Positions 62,796 to 64,000 of a stretch of 64,000 bases of DNA are shown here, one piece after another. Where the stretch lies: the NCBI GenBank assembly GCA_016715885.1, contig JADJXL010000028.1, positions 124,001 through 188,000 on the forward strand. The letters run 5' to 3'. Made by a program: the position numbers and the translations under genes. This DNA is from Polyangiaceae bacterium (GTDB lineage: Bacteria; Myxococcota_A; Polyangia; Polyangiales; Polyangiaceae). The notes beneath the pieces were generated by a model that worked only from the letters and a program-made list of their open reading frames with translations, was not told the DNA's origin and did no database searches. How positions within the stretch are numbered: position 1 is the stretch's first letter; every line of letters starts with the position of its first letter.

Positions 62796-64000
62796 CGTGC
62801 ACGTCGAGCCACCGCGTCGCACGATACACTCCACCAATTCCACCCAGCAACCGATGCCCATCCGGTGATGCCGCGTCAATCGTACCATCCGGCGACGCCG
62901 GTGATTGATAACCCGCTGTCGCTGACAAAAGCAGCGCGTCCGTCAAAGAAAGCCGCACGTTCCCCTCGACCCAAACAGTATCCCGCCACGCCCGCGGCAA
63001 TACCGTGCGAACCGTCGGTCCCAAGCCAAGCTTCGGTTGCGCGAGCCGTGGAGATTGCGCCGTCACGACGAATGCATCGACATCCGAATAAAACACGTAC
63101 GAGACGAATCCATCGACGCGCAAACGCCGCATGACTTGGTATCCCACGCCCGTCGTGATTCGCTTGGGCAAACGAAATGCAAGATTCGCTTCACCTTGGA
63201 CGAGCGGCGGGTACTTCAATCCTTGCGCCGCGAGGTCCTGCGTAAAAAACGGATCGTTCAAATCGACCTCGAATTTTCCGCGATAATTCATCTGCGCGCC
63301 ATGCTGGTACGACAAGCCAAACCTGAGGTCTGCCGTAGGCTCGTACATGATGCCAGCATTGAACGTGATCCCGTTGCTGATGGCATCGCGAATCGATATG
63401 GGCCTTTCGAGCACCTGCAATTCACGCACGTGACTCGGCGCCCGCGAACCGAATTCATTGGCCTGGCTGATCGGCGGATTGGCAAACGCTCGGCGAAACT
63501 CTTCGAGCTCAGCAAAGTCCTGCATTTTTGACATGCTCGCATAACCGCTCACCCACGTGAGGCTTCCACCGATCGACAATCCACGGCCAACTCGCGCCGC
63601 AGCCGACGCAGAAACATGGCTCGCGACGATGAATGCGTTTTGCAGGCGAAAACGCTGCGGACCATCGTCGGGATAATCGAGCGTCGCGGCATAAGGCACA
63701 TAAGCGCCAAGCCCCACGACGACGCGACGATTCAAAGGCACCGCGAGAAAAATGTCACCCACCGGAGCGAGCGGCATGGCCGTGACCGGCTGGGCCCATC
63801 CGAACTTCGTCGCGTCGATTTCAATGGGCAAAAGCGGCGCTCGTAATCGAAGCGAATCGGGCGTTTGATACGTACCGAGCCGTTGCCGCGTATAGCCGAT
63901 GCGACCCGCGACGAGCCCCCCGCCGGCAAATAGCTCGCAATGGTCGATTCCAGCAAGTGCCCCCGGATTCCAATGAATCGCGGCCGCGTCCACCGTGGTC
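62674..64000 (-). CDS. FadL/OmpP1-family outer-membrane transporter (5' end outside window)
   Basis: At least 442 codons of a FadL-type barrel; the start lies beyond the window edge. The visible beginning DAAAIHWNPGALAGIDHCEL is the mature N-terminal hatch motif (the family usually has a NPAALA-type sequence). Long alternating beta strands follow (RVVVGLGAYVPYAATLDYPD; RFGLSYQHGAQMNYRG; FRLPKRITTGVGYQVMRRL), and the protein ends GGHLKAKF with a terminal Phe. FadL proteins import long-chain fatty acids or other hydrophobic compounds. Next to a FAAL-containing island this could supply fatty acid, but the two genes are of different origin. Confidence 0.88.
   Translation of the reverse strand, partial: TTVDAAAIHWNPGALAGIDHCELFAGGGLVAGRIGYTRQRLGTYQTPDSLRLRAPLLPIEIDATKFGWAQPVTAMPLAPVGDIFLAVPLNRRVVVGLGAYVPYAATLDYPDDGPQRFRLQNAFIVASHVSASAAARVGRGLSIGGSLTWVSGYASMSKMQDFAELEEFRRAFANPPISQANEFGSRAPSHVRELQVLERPISIRDAISNGITFNAGIMYEPTADLRFGLSYQHGAQMNYRGKFEVDLNDPFFTQDLAAQGLKYPPLVQGEANLAFRLPKRITTGVGYQVMRRLRVDGFVSYVFYSDVDAFVVTAQSPRLAQPKLGLGPTVRTVLPRAWRDTVWVEGNVRLSLTDALLLSATAGYQSPASPDGTIDAASPDGHRLLGGIGGVYRATRWLDVHADARLQGILPRTVTTSQNDVANGRYTMVVGYVGGHLKAKF

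Overview
The window reads as chromosome of a myxobacterium, most likely from the Polyangiales/Sorangiineae (Polyangium, Sorangium and relatives). This is inferred from the GC-rich codon use, Hanks-type kinases with a C-terminal membrane anchor, many lipoproteins with Gly/Ser-rich linkers after the lipobox, MYXO-CTERM-like tails, a PilY1/minor-pilin locus and DUF2330/DUF6599-type proteins. No rRNA, tRNA or cas genes were recognised. Positions were read by eye, and family names are judged from motifs only.

Region 1 (0.65-11.4 kb) is housekeeping: a lamin-tail lipoprotein, a small HTH protein, scpB-scpA (condensin partners), a zinc-ribbon Ser/Thr kinase coupled to a small envelope protein, a MaoC hydratase, a membrane-anchored parvulin and a DUF6599-like lipoprotein. 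Region 2 (11.5-18.8 kb) is a minor-pilin operon (FimT/GspH-like, PilV, PilW, PilX, PilY1 and a lipoprotein), possibly behind a sigma-54 promoter. Region 3 (18.9-22.1 kb) is gcvT-gcvH-gcvPA. It ends inside a cluster of four GC-rich palindromic repeats, and no gcvPB follows.

Region 4 (22.1-36.6 kb) is mixed accessory DNA: a Septu (PtuA/PtuB) defence operon next to a 43-bp tandem repeat, a nucleotidyltransferase gene set, a class D beta-lactamase-like lipoprotein, a GT-C type membrane protein, a RelE/ParE toxin-antitoxin pair, a TPR protein and a lipase-like lipoprotein. Region 5 (36.6-42.1 kb) starts with an SDR / RidA / enoyl-CoA hydratase / acyl-CoA dehydrogenase set that resembles part of an aminobenzoyl-CoA type catabolic cluster. 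Four genes between 37.4 and 40.9 kb carry apparent indels or an internal stop, so the region is either decaying or poorly assembled.

Region 6 (42.2-57.8 kb) has envelope proteins, a second kinase, an FG-GAP lipoprotein, a PAAR-lipase fusion with an overlapping ankyrin gene (a candidate T6SS effector/immunity pair), a DUF6953 protein, an EVE/DUF3883 candidate restriction protein, and a decayed stretch (54.0-56.5 kb) with a TPR fragment, a frameshifted HNH-nuclease lipoprotein, a frameshifted companion and an Rhs/YD-repeat remnant. After a hypothetical gene comes an array of TTGC-N6-GCAA palindromes with an almost strict 43-bp period.

Region 7 (57.8-64 kb) is the most unusual. A very GC-rich block encodes a fatty acyl-AMP ligase fused to a carrier domain, a type III polyketide synthase and a sulfotransferase, all on the minus strand and tightly spaced. 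It lies between two 162-bp direct copies of the 3' end of a FadL-family outer-membrane gene, and at its left edge it is cut inside another gene. I interpret it as a horizontally acquired mini biosynthetic cluster, possibly making a sulfated alkyl-resorcinol or alkyl-pyrone lipid.
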